From Tectiglobus sp965247245 (GTDB lineage: Bacteria; Pseudomonadota; Alphaproteobacteria; Rhizobiales; Hyphomicrobiaceae), in NCBI GenBank assembly GCA_965247245.1, contig CBDFGV010000001.1, positions 682,001-746,000 on the forward strand: a DNA stretch of 64,000 bases, written 5' to 3'. Shown here in pieces: positions 17,236-25,785 of this stretch (position 1 is the stretch's first letter; every line of letters starts with the position of its first letter). Made by a program: the position numbers and the translations under genes. A model generated the notes under the pieces. The model did not search any database. It had not been told where the DNA came from and worked only from the letters and a program-made list of their open reading frames with translations.

Positions 17236-18159
17236 TCACCGTGTCTGAGGCGGGAAGAGACCCTGGGGCCTCACCGCGAGAATGATCGCCATCAATATAT
17301 AGATCAGCATAGCTGATACTGCCGGTGCGGCCGTCTCGGCAAACTCCGCCGGCATGACGATCTTGAAAATGTCATCGAGATAAGAACGACCCATTGTGTC
17401 GATCAGACCAATCAGCAGGGCTGCAATAAAGGCCCCTTTCATGGATCCGATACCGCCAACAATGATCACCACGAAGGCCGTGATGATGATCTCGTTTCCC
17501 ATACCGATGGAAGCTTCGGTAATGGGCGAGATCAGCATGCCGGCTAGACCTGCAAGCACGGCACCAAGGGCAAACACACCGGCAAACAGTGTTTTGATGT
17601 CAATCCCGAGCGCTCCAATCATTGTGCGGTTGGAGGCGCCAGCCCGGATCAACATGCCGAGCCGAGTGTGATTGACGAGCAGGTAGAGACCCAGCGCGAT
17701 CAGCAATCCGGTAGCGATGATCAACAGCCGGTAGGTTGGAAACACAACATCACCGGGCAGGGTGACCTGGCCATCCAGCCACTTTGGGAGAGGCACGGCG
17801 ATGCCTTCAGGTCCCCAGATTAACTGCACCAGGGTATCAAAGCATAGGATCAGGCCGAACGTCGCGAGCACATGATCAAGGTGATCGCGCGGGTACAAGT
17901 TTCGGATAACGATGATTTCGATCAGGAAGCCTGCAGCCGCCGTCACCGGTATGGCGAGGAGTACGCCGAGCAGGAATGAATCTGTCAGGAAGGTCAGGGA
18001 CGCACAGAAGAATGCGCCCAGCATATAGAGCGAACCGTGCGCGAGGTTCACAAAGTCCATGATGCCGAACGTAAGCGTCAGGCCGGAAGCAAGGAGGAAC
18101 AGCAATACACCCAACTGCAGGCCGTTGAGCGTCTGAATAATCAGAAGCGAGACATCCAT
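17236..18159 (-). CDS. livH: Branched-chain amino acid-type ABC transporter permease LivH
   Basis: A 307-residue permease with about eight membrane helices. The typical LivH blocks are LTLTFGIMDFVNLAHGSLYMLGAF near the N-terminus, the RAGASNRTMIGALGID loop and the MKGAFIAALLIG segment. It is the first of four overlapping transporter genes. A 137-base gap with a strong hairpin separates it from the binding-protein gene, a common way to make more binding protein than membrane complex. Confidence 0.92.
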   Translation of the reverse strand: MDVSLLIIQTLNGLQLGVLLFLLASGLTLTFGIMDFVNLAHGSLYMLGAFFCASLTFLTDSFLLGVLLAIPVTAAAGFLIEIIVIRNLYPRDHLDHVLATFGLILCFDTLVQLIWGPEGIAVPLPKWLDGQVTLPGDVVFPTYRLLIIATGLLIALGLYLLVNHTRLGMLIRAGASNRTMIGALGIDIKTLFAGVFALGAVLAGLAGMLISPITEASIGMGNEIIITAFVVIIVGGIGSMKGAFIAALLIGLIDTMGRSYLDDIFKIVMPAEFAETAAPAVSAMLIYILMAIILAVRPQGLFPPQTR

Positions 18160-18226
18160 TTATCGGTGGGCCTTCGCGGGAGCGGTCAGATGGGGCGAAC
18201 TTGGGGTGCGTGATGGACTAACGAAC

Positions 18227-18266
18227 TGCCGCCGCGAGAGGCACATCAAAGTCTCTCGCGGCGGCA
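18227..18266 (-). terminator. Intercistronic hairpin between the binding-protein and livH genes
   Basis: Perfect 14-base arms (TGCCGCCGCGAGAG and its complement) enclose a 12-base loop, about 30 bases after the stop of the binding-protein gene in the direction of transcription. No T-run follows. It probably attenuates read-through or protects the 3' end of the binding-protein mRNA, giving unequal levels of SBP and permease. Confidence 0.65.
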
Positions 18267-18296
18267 AGCGTATCGCGACTGCTTAGCAACAGCGCA

Positions 18297-19484
18297 TTAC
18301 TTCATCTTGCAGTCTTTGGCATAGACGTCCTGGTGGTTCGTGTAGACCGTCTTGGTGATTTTGGTTGTCCAAACACCATCCGCGTCTTTCACAACCTGGC
18401 GCAGGTAGAAGTTCTGAATTGGCATATGGTTGTTGCCATAGGTGAACTTGCCACGAACAGAGTCGAAGTTGGCAGCCTTCATGGCCTTGCGCATATCATC
18501 CATCTTCGATGTGTCGCCGTTGACAGCGTCAACAGCAGACTTGATCAGCATGATGCTGTCGTAAGCCTGTGCAGCATAGAAAGACGGATACTTGCCGTAC
18601 TTCTTCTTGAAGCCGCTGACGAACTTCTTGTTGGCAGGTGTATCGAGGTCTGGTCCCCAGAACTGCGTGTTCTCTGAACCAAGCACGCCTTCCATTTTGG
18701 CAGCCTGCAGTTTTGGCAGCGCAATCGAGTCGACGGTGAAGACTGTGTAGAGCGGCAACTTACCCTGCAGACCGGCCTGCTGGTACTGCTTGATGAAGGC
18801 ACCACCAGCCTTGCCAGGGTAGAAGACGAAAATGCCTTCGGCGCCTGAAGCTTTGGCTTTGGCCAGCTCAGCTGAGAAGTCGAGCTGCGCGTCCTTGCCC
18901 CACTTCGTAAAGTCCTTGCCCTTGATCTCGCCTTTGAAGGTACGCTCAACACCGGCAACCATGTTTTTGCCGGCGGCATAGTTCGGCGCCATGATGTAGA
19001 GCGACTTGACGCCCTTCTGATTGAGCACCTCACCCATCGCCATTGGTGTCTGGTCGTTTTGCCAGGATGTTGAGAAGAAGTTCTCGTGGCACAGCTTTCC
19101 AGCCAGCGGTGACGGACCGGCGTTGGCGGAGATCAGAAACTTACCTGAATCAAGAACCGTCTTCCGGGAAGCCAACAGAACGTGTGACCAGATAAAACCG
19201 GCGACGAAATCGACGTCATCCTTCTTGACCAGTTTGTCAGCCTTTTGCTTGCCGATCTCCGGCTTGAACCCGTCGTCTTCCAGGATCAGCTCAACCTTCT
19301 TACCGCCCATCTTGCCGCCGATGTGCTCCATGGCGAGATTGACAGCATCGCGCATATCATTGCCGATCACGGCTGCGCCAGTCGTCAGTGTTGTGATAAA
19401 GCCGATTTTGACGGAGTCTGCCGCCATGGCCGGCGTTGCAGCCAAAGCGAGGCCGGCTACAAGTGCGGAAAGTTTAGTTTTCAC
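18297..19484 (-). CDS. Periplasmic substrate-binding protein of the Liv-type ABC transporter
   Basis: A 395-residue type I periplasmic binding protein. A signal peptide (cleavage after AMA, residue 21) precedes SVKIGFITTLTTGAAVIGNDMRDAVNLAME, the usual start of the fold. Blocks such as FIWSHVLLASRK and NYAAGKNM recall binding proteins of aromatic-acid importers more than those of leucine importers. With the flanking aromatic genes, benzoate or a related acid is a reasonable ligand, but this is inference. The start is preceded by CGGGAGGGAACC. It is the promoter-proximal gene of the transporter unit, with 177 bases of leader and promoter region upstream. Confidence 0.87.
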   Translation of the reverse strand: MKTKLSALVAGLALAATPAMAADSVKIGFITTLTTGAAVIGNDMRDAVNLAMEHIGGKMGGKKVELILEDDGFKPEIGKQKADKLVKKDDVDFVAGFIWSHVLLASRKTVLDSGKFLISANAGPSPLAGKLCHENFFSTSWQNDQTPMAMGEVLNQKGVKSLYIMAPNYAAGKNMVAGVERTFKGEIKGKDFTKWGKDAQLDFSAELAKAKASGAEGIFVFYPGKAGGAFIKQYQQAGLQGKLPLYTVFTVDSIALPKLQAAKMEGVLGSENTQFWGPDLDTPANKKFVSGFKKKYGKYPSFYAAQAYDSIMLIKSAVDAVNGDTSKMDDMRKAMKAANFDSVRGKFTYGNNHMPIQNFYLRQVVKDADGVWTTKITKTVYTNHQDVYAKDCKMK

Positions 19485-19661
19485 TGGTTCCCTCCCGGGG
19501 CTTTTGTGTGCTCTCGGAATTCCGTTGGTTGCTGTTGCTCGATCGGGAGCTCAGCAGATCCGGATTATGCAGCGTTGTACTATCGTCGCCAAGCGCTTAT
19601 GGCAACGATTGATCCTAAGGCTGCCTGACGGAGATTGGCATCTCAATCGAAGTGAAATGGG

Positions 19662-20846
19662 TTAATTGGCGGGCAAAGCAGCATCGCTGTAGAGCCAGTT
19701 GAGCTCTCGGTTCCAGTCCTCAGGAGACTTTGCGGACATGATTGCATCCCGCATTGCAGCCTGCCCGGCGGCTGGATGGTAGATATGATCGCCGATCAGG
19801 CGTGAACCCATCTGCACACTGGATGTTCTTGCAAATCGTTTGTCCCGGTAGGTCCTTAACGCCGTCGGGACGTCATCTCCGCGAGAGAAACAATCTGCCA
19901 GCACGACGGCATCCTCCAACGCCATGCAGGCGCCTTGTGCAAAATACTGCAACATTGGGTGGGCCGCATCGCCAAGCAGCGTGACATGACCATCGATCCA
20001 GTTCTCATTCGGATCTCGATCGCAAAGCACCCAGAGCTTCCAGTCCGACCCGTGTTCGATAACCTGCTGGGCGCGCGGGTGGATATGTTCGAAACCGCGC
20101 CGCACCTCATCCTTGGAGACGGGAACGCCGGCAACAGGATCGGTGACGTCGTTGTGGTAGGTGACGACGAGATTGAAGACATCGCCGCCCTTTAATGGGT
20201 AGTGGACGATATGGCATTTCGGGCCAGCCCAAAGTGTTGCCGCGTTCCACCTCAGGTCTTCCGGCATCTTATCCGTCGGAATGACCGATCGGTAGGTCGT
20301 ATGGCCGGAGACACGTGGTGGTCCATCTCCGATGACCTGTTGGCGGATTTTCGAATGAAGACCATCGGCGCCGATCAATGCGCTGCCTAGGATCGCTTCA
20401 TCGTTGGCGAGTTGAGCGGTCACCCCATTATCGGTTTGCAGGTATCCCGTGACCTCACTTCGCGTGCGCAGGTCGACCAACCCAGTCTCGCGACAAGCAT
20501 CCAGCAATGCCTGGTGCAAATCGGCGCGATGAACGACCGCGTAAGGGTTGCCGAAGTGCGCGCGAAACGCATCGCCCAATGGAATGTGGCAGATTTCCTG
20601 GCCGTTCAGACCGTCCATCAACCTCAGCTTGTCGACATAGACCGCACCACGACGGGCCTGTTCACCAATGCCAAGTCGGTCGAAGCAATGAAACGCGTTG
20701 GGCGCAATCTGAATGCCGGCACCAATCTCGCCGAAGGCACTAGCCTGTTCGCAGACAACTGTCGCGATACCTTTGCGTGCGAGCGCCAAAGCAGCAGCTA
20801 AGCCGCCGATTCCGCCACCGGCGATAACAACGATTGTATCTGACAT
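19662..20846 (-). CDS. FAD-dependent aromatic hydroxylase, 3-hydroxybenzoate 6-monooxygenase-like
   Basis: A 394-residue class A flavin monooxygenase. The FAD fold is IAGGGIGGLAAALALARKG, the second motif is ALIGADGLHSKIR and the third is VTLLGDAAHPMLQYFAQGA. The HYPLKGGDVFNLV and DRDPNENWIDG blocks match 3-hydroxybenzoate 6-hydroxylases (XlnD/NagX), which use NADH to make gentisate, and the length is the same as I recall for XlnD. No gentisate dioxygenase lies in the window, so the exact substrate is open. ATG 20846 is taken as start; an upstream in-frame ATG would add nine residues with no homology. It lies on the same strand as livKHMGF, 177 bases upstream. Confidence 0.83.
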   Translation of the reverse strand: MSDTIVVIAGGGIGGLAAALALARKGIATVVCEQASAFGEIGAGIQIAPNAFHCFDRLGIGEQARRGAVYVDKLRLMDGLNGQEICHIPLGDAFRAHFGNPYAVVHRADLHQALLDACRETGLVDLRTRSEVTGYLQTDNGVTAQLANDEAILGSALIGADGLHSKIRQQVIGDGPPRVSGHTTYRSVIPTDKMPEDLRWNAATLWAGPKCHIVHYPLKGGDVFNLVVTYHNDVTDPVAGVPVSKDEVRRGFEHIHPRAQQVIEHGSDWKLWVLCDRDPNENWIDGHVTLLGDAAHPMLQYFAQGACMALEDAVVLADCFSRGDDVPTALRTYRDKRFARTSSVQMGSRLIGDHIYHPAAGQAAMRDAIMSAKSPEDWNRELNWLYSDAALPAN

Positions 20847-20982
20847 CGCAACGAGTCCCATGAGCAGAGACACAACACATTGTGCGCAACGGGCAGGCTG
20901 AACTCAAATGGGAATTGAGGTCAAGGGACGTCGTCGTGGGGAAGTCGTCGTCCGGCTTCCCTTCGCAACGCCCCAGACGAAA

Positions 20983-22428
20983 CTACTTGGTTTCTTCGGG
21001 TGAACGATTGTAGGCATCGTCGGTGCGGAGAATATCGTCTTCTCCCAGGTACGTCCCGATCTGAACCTCAATAAGTTCCAACGGTACTTTTCCGGGGTTT
21101 TCGAGGCGATGCCATTGCGTGGCGAAGATATAGACACTCTCGTTTTCGCGCACGAGCTTCTCGATTTCGCCGACCGTGATCAGCGCTGTGCCCTGCACAA
21201 CGACCCAGTGTTCAGAGCGGTGATGGTGCATCTGCATAGAGAGCTTGCCGCCAGGCTTGACGTGCAGCTTCTTAACCTGGAAACGACCACCAAGCGCCAA
21301 AGTCTCGAAGTAACCCCAAGGCCGATAGTTGCGAAGGTGCTGCTCTTGTTCCTTACGATTGGTTTGCTTGAGCTTCTGAACAACCTTGCTGACGTCTTGC
21401 GAGCGGCTCTTATCGGCAACCAGCAACGCGTCTGGCGTATCAACAATCACCAGGTTGTCGACACCGATGGTCGAGACAAGCGACCGTTCTGAGTGCACGT
21501 AGCAGCCTTCAGTATCTTCAAGCAGAGCTTCGCCGCGAATGAAGTTTCCCTTGTCATCCTGTGGGGCCATCTCCCACAGCGACGACCAGGAGCCGACATC
21601 GCTCCAGCCAATGTCGAGTGGCAACATGGCGGCGCTGGATGTCTGTTCCATGACCGCGTAGTCGATCGATGTGTTGGGCGACTGTGACAGGGCCGCCTGG
21701 TCGAGGCGGATGAAGCCCAGATCCTCAACCGCTGCATCCAGTGACTCACGCGCTGCTTGCAGAACACGTGGTGCGAGCCTGGTCATCTCATCGATGAAGG
21801 TTTTCGCATGCAGAACGAAGATCCCGCTGTTCCAGAAATAATTACCGGCGGCGAGATAGCCTTCGGCGACGGACTGCTCCGGCTTCTCGAAGAACGCATC
21901 GACATGGAACGCGGCACCTTTGAAACCTTCTAGTCCGGCGCCCTGGCGGATATAGCCATAACCGGTATGGGCCTCGGTCGGCTTCACGCCGAACAGCACA
22001 AGTTTGCCGGTGGCAGCGACAAGGGCCGCACGTTCCACGGACTCTGCAAACCGATCAGCATCCTCCATGACATGGTCTGAGGGCATGACAACAAGCACGG
22101 CCTGAGAGGACTGCTGCAATGCCTGCAAAGCGGCAACGGCAATTGGTGCGGCTGTGTTCCGTGCGATCGGCTCCAGCACAACTGCTTTGGCTTGCACCCC
22201 TGACTTTTCAAGTTCTTCGGCAACCAAAAACCGATGGTCATTGTTGCACAGCAGAATAGGCTGCTCGAAGCCTGCCGAGGTGGGTAGGCGCATCAAGGTG
22301 GCGCCAAGGAAGCTCGCATCCTGATTGTCAAAAAAGTTAACGAACTGCTTAGGATAAAGTGAGCGAGACAGCGGCCACAACCGGGTTCCGGATCCGCCAG
22401 ATAGAATCACCGGTTGAATAAAGGACAT
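20983..22428 (-). CDS. manC: Mannose-1-phosphate guanylyltransferase / mannose-6-phosphate isomerase
   Basis: A bifunctional type II enzyme of 481 residues that provides GDP-mannose for surface polysaccharides. The nucleotidyltransferase signature GGSGTRLWPLSR with YPKQF lies at the N-terminus and the isomerase cupin domain at the C-terminus (RPWGYFE, KPGGKLSMQMHHHRSEHWVVV, QWHRLENPG). The length is typical for AlgA/ManC/XanB. It is a single gene between the aromatic hydroxylase and the divergent box cluster and has no functional link to either. The ATG 22428 start is consistent with the family. Confidence 0.95.
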   Translation of the reverse strand: MSFIQPVILSGGSGTRLWPLSRSLYPKQFVNFFDNQDASFLGATLMRLPTSAGFEQPILLCNNDHRFLVAEELEKSGVQAKAVVLEPIARNTAAPIAVAALQALQQSSQAVLVVMPSDHVMEDADRFAESVERAALVAATGKLVLFGVKPTEAHTGYGYIRQGAGLEGFKGAAFHVDAFFEKPEQSVAEGYLAAGNYFWNSGIFVLHAKTFIDEMTRLAPRVLQAARESLDAAVEDLGFIRLDQAALSQSPNTSIDYAVMEQTSSAAMLPLDIGWSDVGSWSSLWEMAPQDDKGNFIRGEALLEDTEGCYVHSERSLVSTIGVDNLVIVDTPDALLVADKSRSQDVSKVVQKLKQTNRKEQEQHLRNYRPWGYFETLALGGRFQVKKLHVKPGGKLSMQMHHHRSEHWVVVQGTALITVGEIEKLVRENESVYIFATQWHRLENPGKVPLELIEVQIGTYLGEDDILRTDDAYNRSPEETK

Positions 22429-22771
22429 TGCTGGATGCTCCGTAACATTGGCCAGTAACTGATGAAATCGAAACCTAGGCCAGTAGTTTTATCCGACGAT
22501 CAATCAATTACCATGATAAATTTCCTAGAAGATTAACCCTAAGCGCCTGTCACGACACGAATTTGTCGATGAGAGCTTTTTTCACCTGACGGGGCTGAGC
22601 CGTCAATTTGGCTGCTACGCGGCACTTATGGATAGGCAGGCATATCCACAGTAGCACGGCGGCGGGCGGTTCTTGACGACCATAGGCATCAGGTGATCAA
22701 ACGGAACAAACAAAAAAATAGACGGCTTGGTCGTTTCACCGGCCAAGCACCATTGAGTCGAGGGAGAGACA
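22429..22771. promoter_or_regulatory. Divergent regulatory gap between manC and the box cluster
   Basis: This stretch of 343 bases has no convincing gene. It must hold promoters for manC (left) and the benzoate genes (right). Two small inverted repeats are visible. CGACA-CGAATT-TGTCG lies at 22553-22568. GCTTGG and CCAAGC are separated by 12 bases at 22725-22748, inside the leader of the ligase gene. The second is a candidate BoxR operator by position only. The AT-rich block near 22690-22720 precedes it. Confidence 0.4.
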
Positions 22772-24310
22772 ATGCCTGGCCACGAGACAGGAAACGCGGC
22801 GTACTACTTTGTCGACCGTCATGTCGCTGAGGGGCGCGATAGCAAGGTCGCATTTGCGCAAGGCGGCCGGGCCCTCACTTATGGTGAGCTGAAACGCGAC
22901 TCTGAGCGCATGGTCAACTTCTACGCGCGTATCGGTGTTGGCCGCGAAGCGCGCGCCGCTGTCCTCGTTTTGGACTGCCTGGAGTACCCCGTGATTTTTT
23001 GGGGCAGCCTGAAGGCCGGTGTTGTTCCGGTGTGTCTGAACACGTTGCTGTCGACCGAGCAATATCGCTACATCCTGGAAGACTGCAGGGCGCAGGTCCT
23101 GTTTGTTTCCAGTCAGCTGATGGAGGTCGTCGCGCCGATCCTTGGCGGTCACCCGACAATTGAGCATGTGTTCGTCGTTGGCGGTTCAGTCAATGGGCGG
23201 CTGTCGTTCGAGCAAGAGTTTGCGACATGTGCAAGCGGCCAAATGGTCGATGCCAGCGCGGATGAAACGGCTTTTTGGCTCTATTCATCCGGCTCAACAG
23301 GCATGCCGAAAGGCGTCATGCATGTTCATTCAAGTCTCAAGGGAACCTCCGATACCTTTGCCGAGCAGGTGATGGGTATTCGCGAAGACGATGTTGTATT
23401 TTCCGCTGCCAAGCTATTCTTTGCCTATGGCCTCGGTAACGGCATGACATTTCCCATGGCCGTTGGGGCGACCGCTGTCCTTTATCCTGGCAGGCCGACA
23501 CCGGAAACCGTTGGCGAGGTGCTGGACACCCACAAGCCGACAATCTTCTACGGCGTGCCGACGCTCTACGCAGCGATGCTGGCGGCCTTCAGCGACAGAG
23601 GGCTGCCCGGAGCTGAGCGGCTCAGAATGTGCGTCTCAGCAGGAGAAGCGTTACCGCAGGATATCGGTGAGCGCTGGAAGGCTCTAACCGGTGTCGACAT
23701 CATCGACGGCGTGGGCTCGACCGAGATGCTGCACATCTTCCTCACCAACTTCCCTGGCGACGTTGCCTATGGCACCTCCGGACGGGCGGTGCCGGGCTAC
23801 GAAGTCCGCTTGGTCGACGAGGACGGCAACGATGTGCCTGATGATGAGGTCGGCGAGCTGCTGGTCAAAGGCGAAACCGCAGCTGCTGCATATTGGAACC
23901 AGCGAGACAAGACACGCACGACGTTCCTCGGTGAATGGACCCGAACCGGTGACAAGTACACGCGCCGCCCGGATGGCCGACATGTCTACTGTGGGCGCAC
24001 CGACGATATGTTCAAAGTCAGCGGTATCTGGGTCTCGCCGTTCGAAGTTGAGTCAGCGCTGATCACACATGAGAGTGTGCTGGAAGCAGCCGTTGTGCCG
24101 AAAGACGATGATGATGGTCTGACAAAACCAAAGGCCTTCATTATCCTCAAGAACAGCGACGCCACCGGTCAGGATGCTCTTTACGAGACGCTCAAAGAGC
24201 ACGTGAAGTCTGAGATTGGTCAGTGGAAATATCCGCGCTGGATCGAATTTGTCGGCGAGCTGCCAAAAACAGCAACCGGCAAGATCCAGCGCTTTAAGCT
24301 GCGCGATTAG
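22772..24310 (+). CDS. Benzoate-CoA ligase
   Basis: A 512-residue adenylate-forming enzyme that makes benzoyl-CoA from benzoate, ATP and CoA, the entry step of the box pathway. The P-loop YSSGSTGMPKG is at 171-181, followed by the FFAYGLGNG block typical of benzoate ligases. The ARTG-equivalent is EWTRTGDKYTRRPDGRH, and the catalytic Lys lies in LPKTATGKIQRFKLRD at the C-terminus. ATG 22772 is preceded by GAGGGAGAG. It starts the rightward box cluster and is 42 bases from the alpha/beta hydrolase gene. Close relatives accept 2-aminobenzoate or hydroxybenzoates, so the range is uncertain. Confidence 0.9.
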   Translation: MPGHETGNAAYYFVDRHVAEGRDSKVAFAQGGRALTYGELKRDSERMVNFYARIGVGREARAAVLVLDCLEYPVIFWGSLKAGVVPVCLNTLLSTEQYRYILEDCRAQVLFVSSQLMEVVAPILGGHPTIEHVFVVGGSVNGRLSFEQEFATCASGQMVDASADETAFWLYSSGSTGMPKGVMHVHSSLKGTSDTFAEQVMGIREDDVVFSAAKLFFAYGLGNGMTFPMAVGATAVLYPGRPTPETVGEVLDTHKPTIFYGVPTLYAAMLAAFSDRGLPGAERLRMCVSAGEALPQDIGERWKALTGVDIIDGVGSTEMLHIFLTNFPGDVAYGTSGRAVPGYEVRLVDEDGNDVPDDEVGELLVKGETAAAAYWNQRDKTRTTFLGEWTRTGDKYTRRPDGRHVYCGRTDDMFKVSGIWVSPFEVESALITHESVLEAAVVPKDDDDGLTKPKAFIILKNSDATGQDALYETLKEHVKSEIGQWKYPRWIEFVGELPKTATGKIQRFKLRD

Positions 24311-24352
24311 GCACCGACGCGCATCAAGAAGATTGCATAGAGGGGCGACCTT

Positions 24353-25174
24353 ATGGATTGGCATCCTGGACAAACTGCAATTCATCAGATCGATGGCGTG
24401 AACCTGGAGTGTCGCTGCCTCGGACCGGCGCCCGATGCGGCACCCACCATTGTCATGCTGCACGAAGGCCTGGGTTGCGTGTCGATGTGGCGTGATTTTC
24501 CCGAGAAGGTCCAACAGGCGACAGGCTATGGGGTCTTCGTCTATTCCCGTCAGGGTTATGGCGGATCGGCAGCCTGTGAGTTGCCAAGACCGGTGGATTA
24601 TCTCGAATGGGAAGCCAAGCACGTGCTGCCTCACGTTCTGGACGCGATCGGCTTTCAGGGCGGCATCCTGTTCGGCCATAGCGACGGTGGTACAATCGCT
24701 GGGCTCTATCTTGGCGGTCATCAGGACCACCGCGTCCGTGGCCTCATTCTGATGGCTCCGCATTTTTTCGTCGAACCAGAGAACATCAAAACCATCACGG
24801 ACATTCAGGAGGTCTACGCAGATGACGGATTGCGCGAGCGCCTGAGCCGACATCACGGTGACAATGTCGATTGCGCATTCAAAGGCTGGAGCGAGGCCTG
24901 GCTTGCCATGGGCGAGGCCGCTTGGGACGTACGCGAGGCAATCGCATACATCCGCGTGCCTGTTCTCTATATCCAGGGCAGCGACGATGCCTACGGGTCG
25001 ATTGCGCAGGCCGATGCGGTCGTGGAGGAGTGCTATTCGCCTGTTGATGTCGAAATCCTCGCGAACTGCGAGCACTCCCCACACTTGGAACAGCCAGAGC
25101 AGACCCTCTCTTTGGTCTCTGAGTTTGTCGAACGCCTCCGGCGGATTGAGAATGCCGTCAACCCAGCTGCCTGA
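24353..25174 (+). CDS. Alpha/beta hydrolase of the box cluster
   Basis: A 273-residue alpha/beta hydrolase. The nucleophile elbow is GHSDGGT near residue 103, the oxyanion block is HEGLGCVSMWRDFP near residue 38, and the terminal His is in CEHSPHLEQP. Hydrolases of this type are commonly found in box clusters. A thioesterase that releases CoA from dead-end intermediates, or a lactonase, is plausible. The stop and the next start share bases as TGATG (25172-25176), so it is coupled to the DUF309 gene. The substrate is unknown. Confidence 0.82.
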   Translation: MDWHPGQTAIHQIDGVNLECRCLGPAPDAAPTIVMLHEGLGCVSMWRDFPEKVQQATGYGVFVYSRQGYGGSAACELPRPVDYLEWEAKHVLPHVLDAIGFQGGILFGHSDGGTIAGLYLGGHQDHRVRGLILMAPHFFVEPENIKTITDIQEVYADDGLRERLSRHHGDNVDCAFKGWSEAWLAMGEAAWDVREAIAYIRVPVLYIQGSDDAYGSIAQADAVVEECYSPVDVEILANCEHSPHLEQPEQTLSLVSEFVERLRRIENAVNPAA

Positions 25175-25632
25175 TGCTAACATTCGGACCGGAGATCCAA
25201 CGGCAGTTTCCCCTTCCGGCGATTGCCCATCGACCGGGTCAAAACAAGCGACCAGAAGAGGATTTGAAAGCCCCTGTTCAGGCCAGCCTTGATTTGCGGG
25301 TTACAGATGACAACTGGCAGCAACACGAGGCTTATCTTTATGGCTTCGTGCTTTATCGGGCTGGCTACTTTTGGGAAGCTCACGAAGTCTGGGAACCTGT
25401 CTGGATGCGATGCCCGCCAAACTCGCTGGAGCGCTTGCTCCTGCAAGCCATCATTCAAATTGCCAATGCTGGCCTTAAGGACGCCCTGGGGAGCACCAAG
25501 GCGGCCAGCAGGCTAAAAGGCATAGCAGTCGGTCAGCTGGAAGAACTATTGGCTCGCCTCAGCGGTTCTGACGATGGCCAACCTCTGCTTGGTGTCGGCA
25601 TAGAGCACTTGATTGAGCAGCTGCAAGAATAA
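25174..25632 (+). CDS. DUF309 domain protein in the box operon
   Basis: A 152-residue protein. Residues 50-145 carry the DUF309 pattern: YGFVLYRAGYFWEAHEVWEPVW followed by LERLLLQAIIQIANAGLK. The family is all-helical with a conserved HE(V/A)WE motif, and its function is unknown. The N-terminal 45 residues are not conserved with what I recall of the family. Its start overlaps the hydrolase stop (TGATG), so it is made with the box proteins. A role in the pathway is suggested by context only. Confidence 0.75.
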   Translation: MLTFGPEIQRQFPLPAIAHRPGQNKRPEEDLKAPVQASLDLRVTDDNWQQHEAYLYGFVLYRAGYFWEAHEVWEPVWMRCPPNSLERLLLQAIIQIANAGLKDALGSTKAASRLKGIAVGQLEELLARLSGSDDGQPLLGVGIEHLIEQLQE

Positions 25633-25785
25633 TGCATTATACCGCACAAAACGGTCGCATATTTGATTTGGGTCAAATTATTTGACGATCTTCGAGGTGA
25701 ATCCAGAATTATAATGCCGAAATCGTTGGCCGATGATCTCAACTGCATGCTACGTCCGTAGCAACAATAATCTACGGAGGAAGCC
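25633..25785 (+). promoter_or_regulatory. Gap before boxC with a short inverted repeat
   Basis: These 153 AT-rich bases contain ATTTGA and TCAAAT separated by six bases (25661-25678), which could be an operator for BoxR. A promoter here would let boxCBA be expressed separately from the ligase genes. There is no coding potential. Confidence 0.4.

Noticed and set aside
24053..25183. Leftward 376-codon frame opposite the ligase end and the hydrolase gene
   Set aside because: Both overlapped genes show clear catalytic motifs; this frame shows none.
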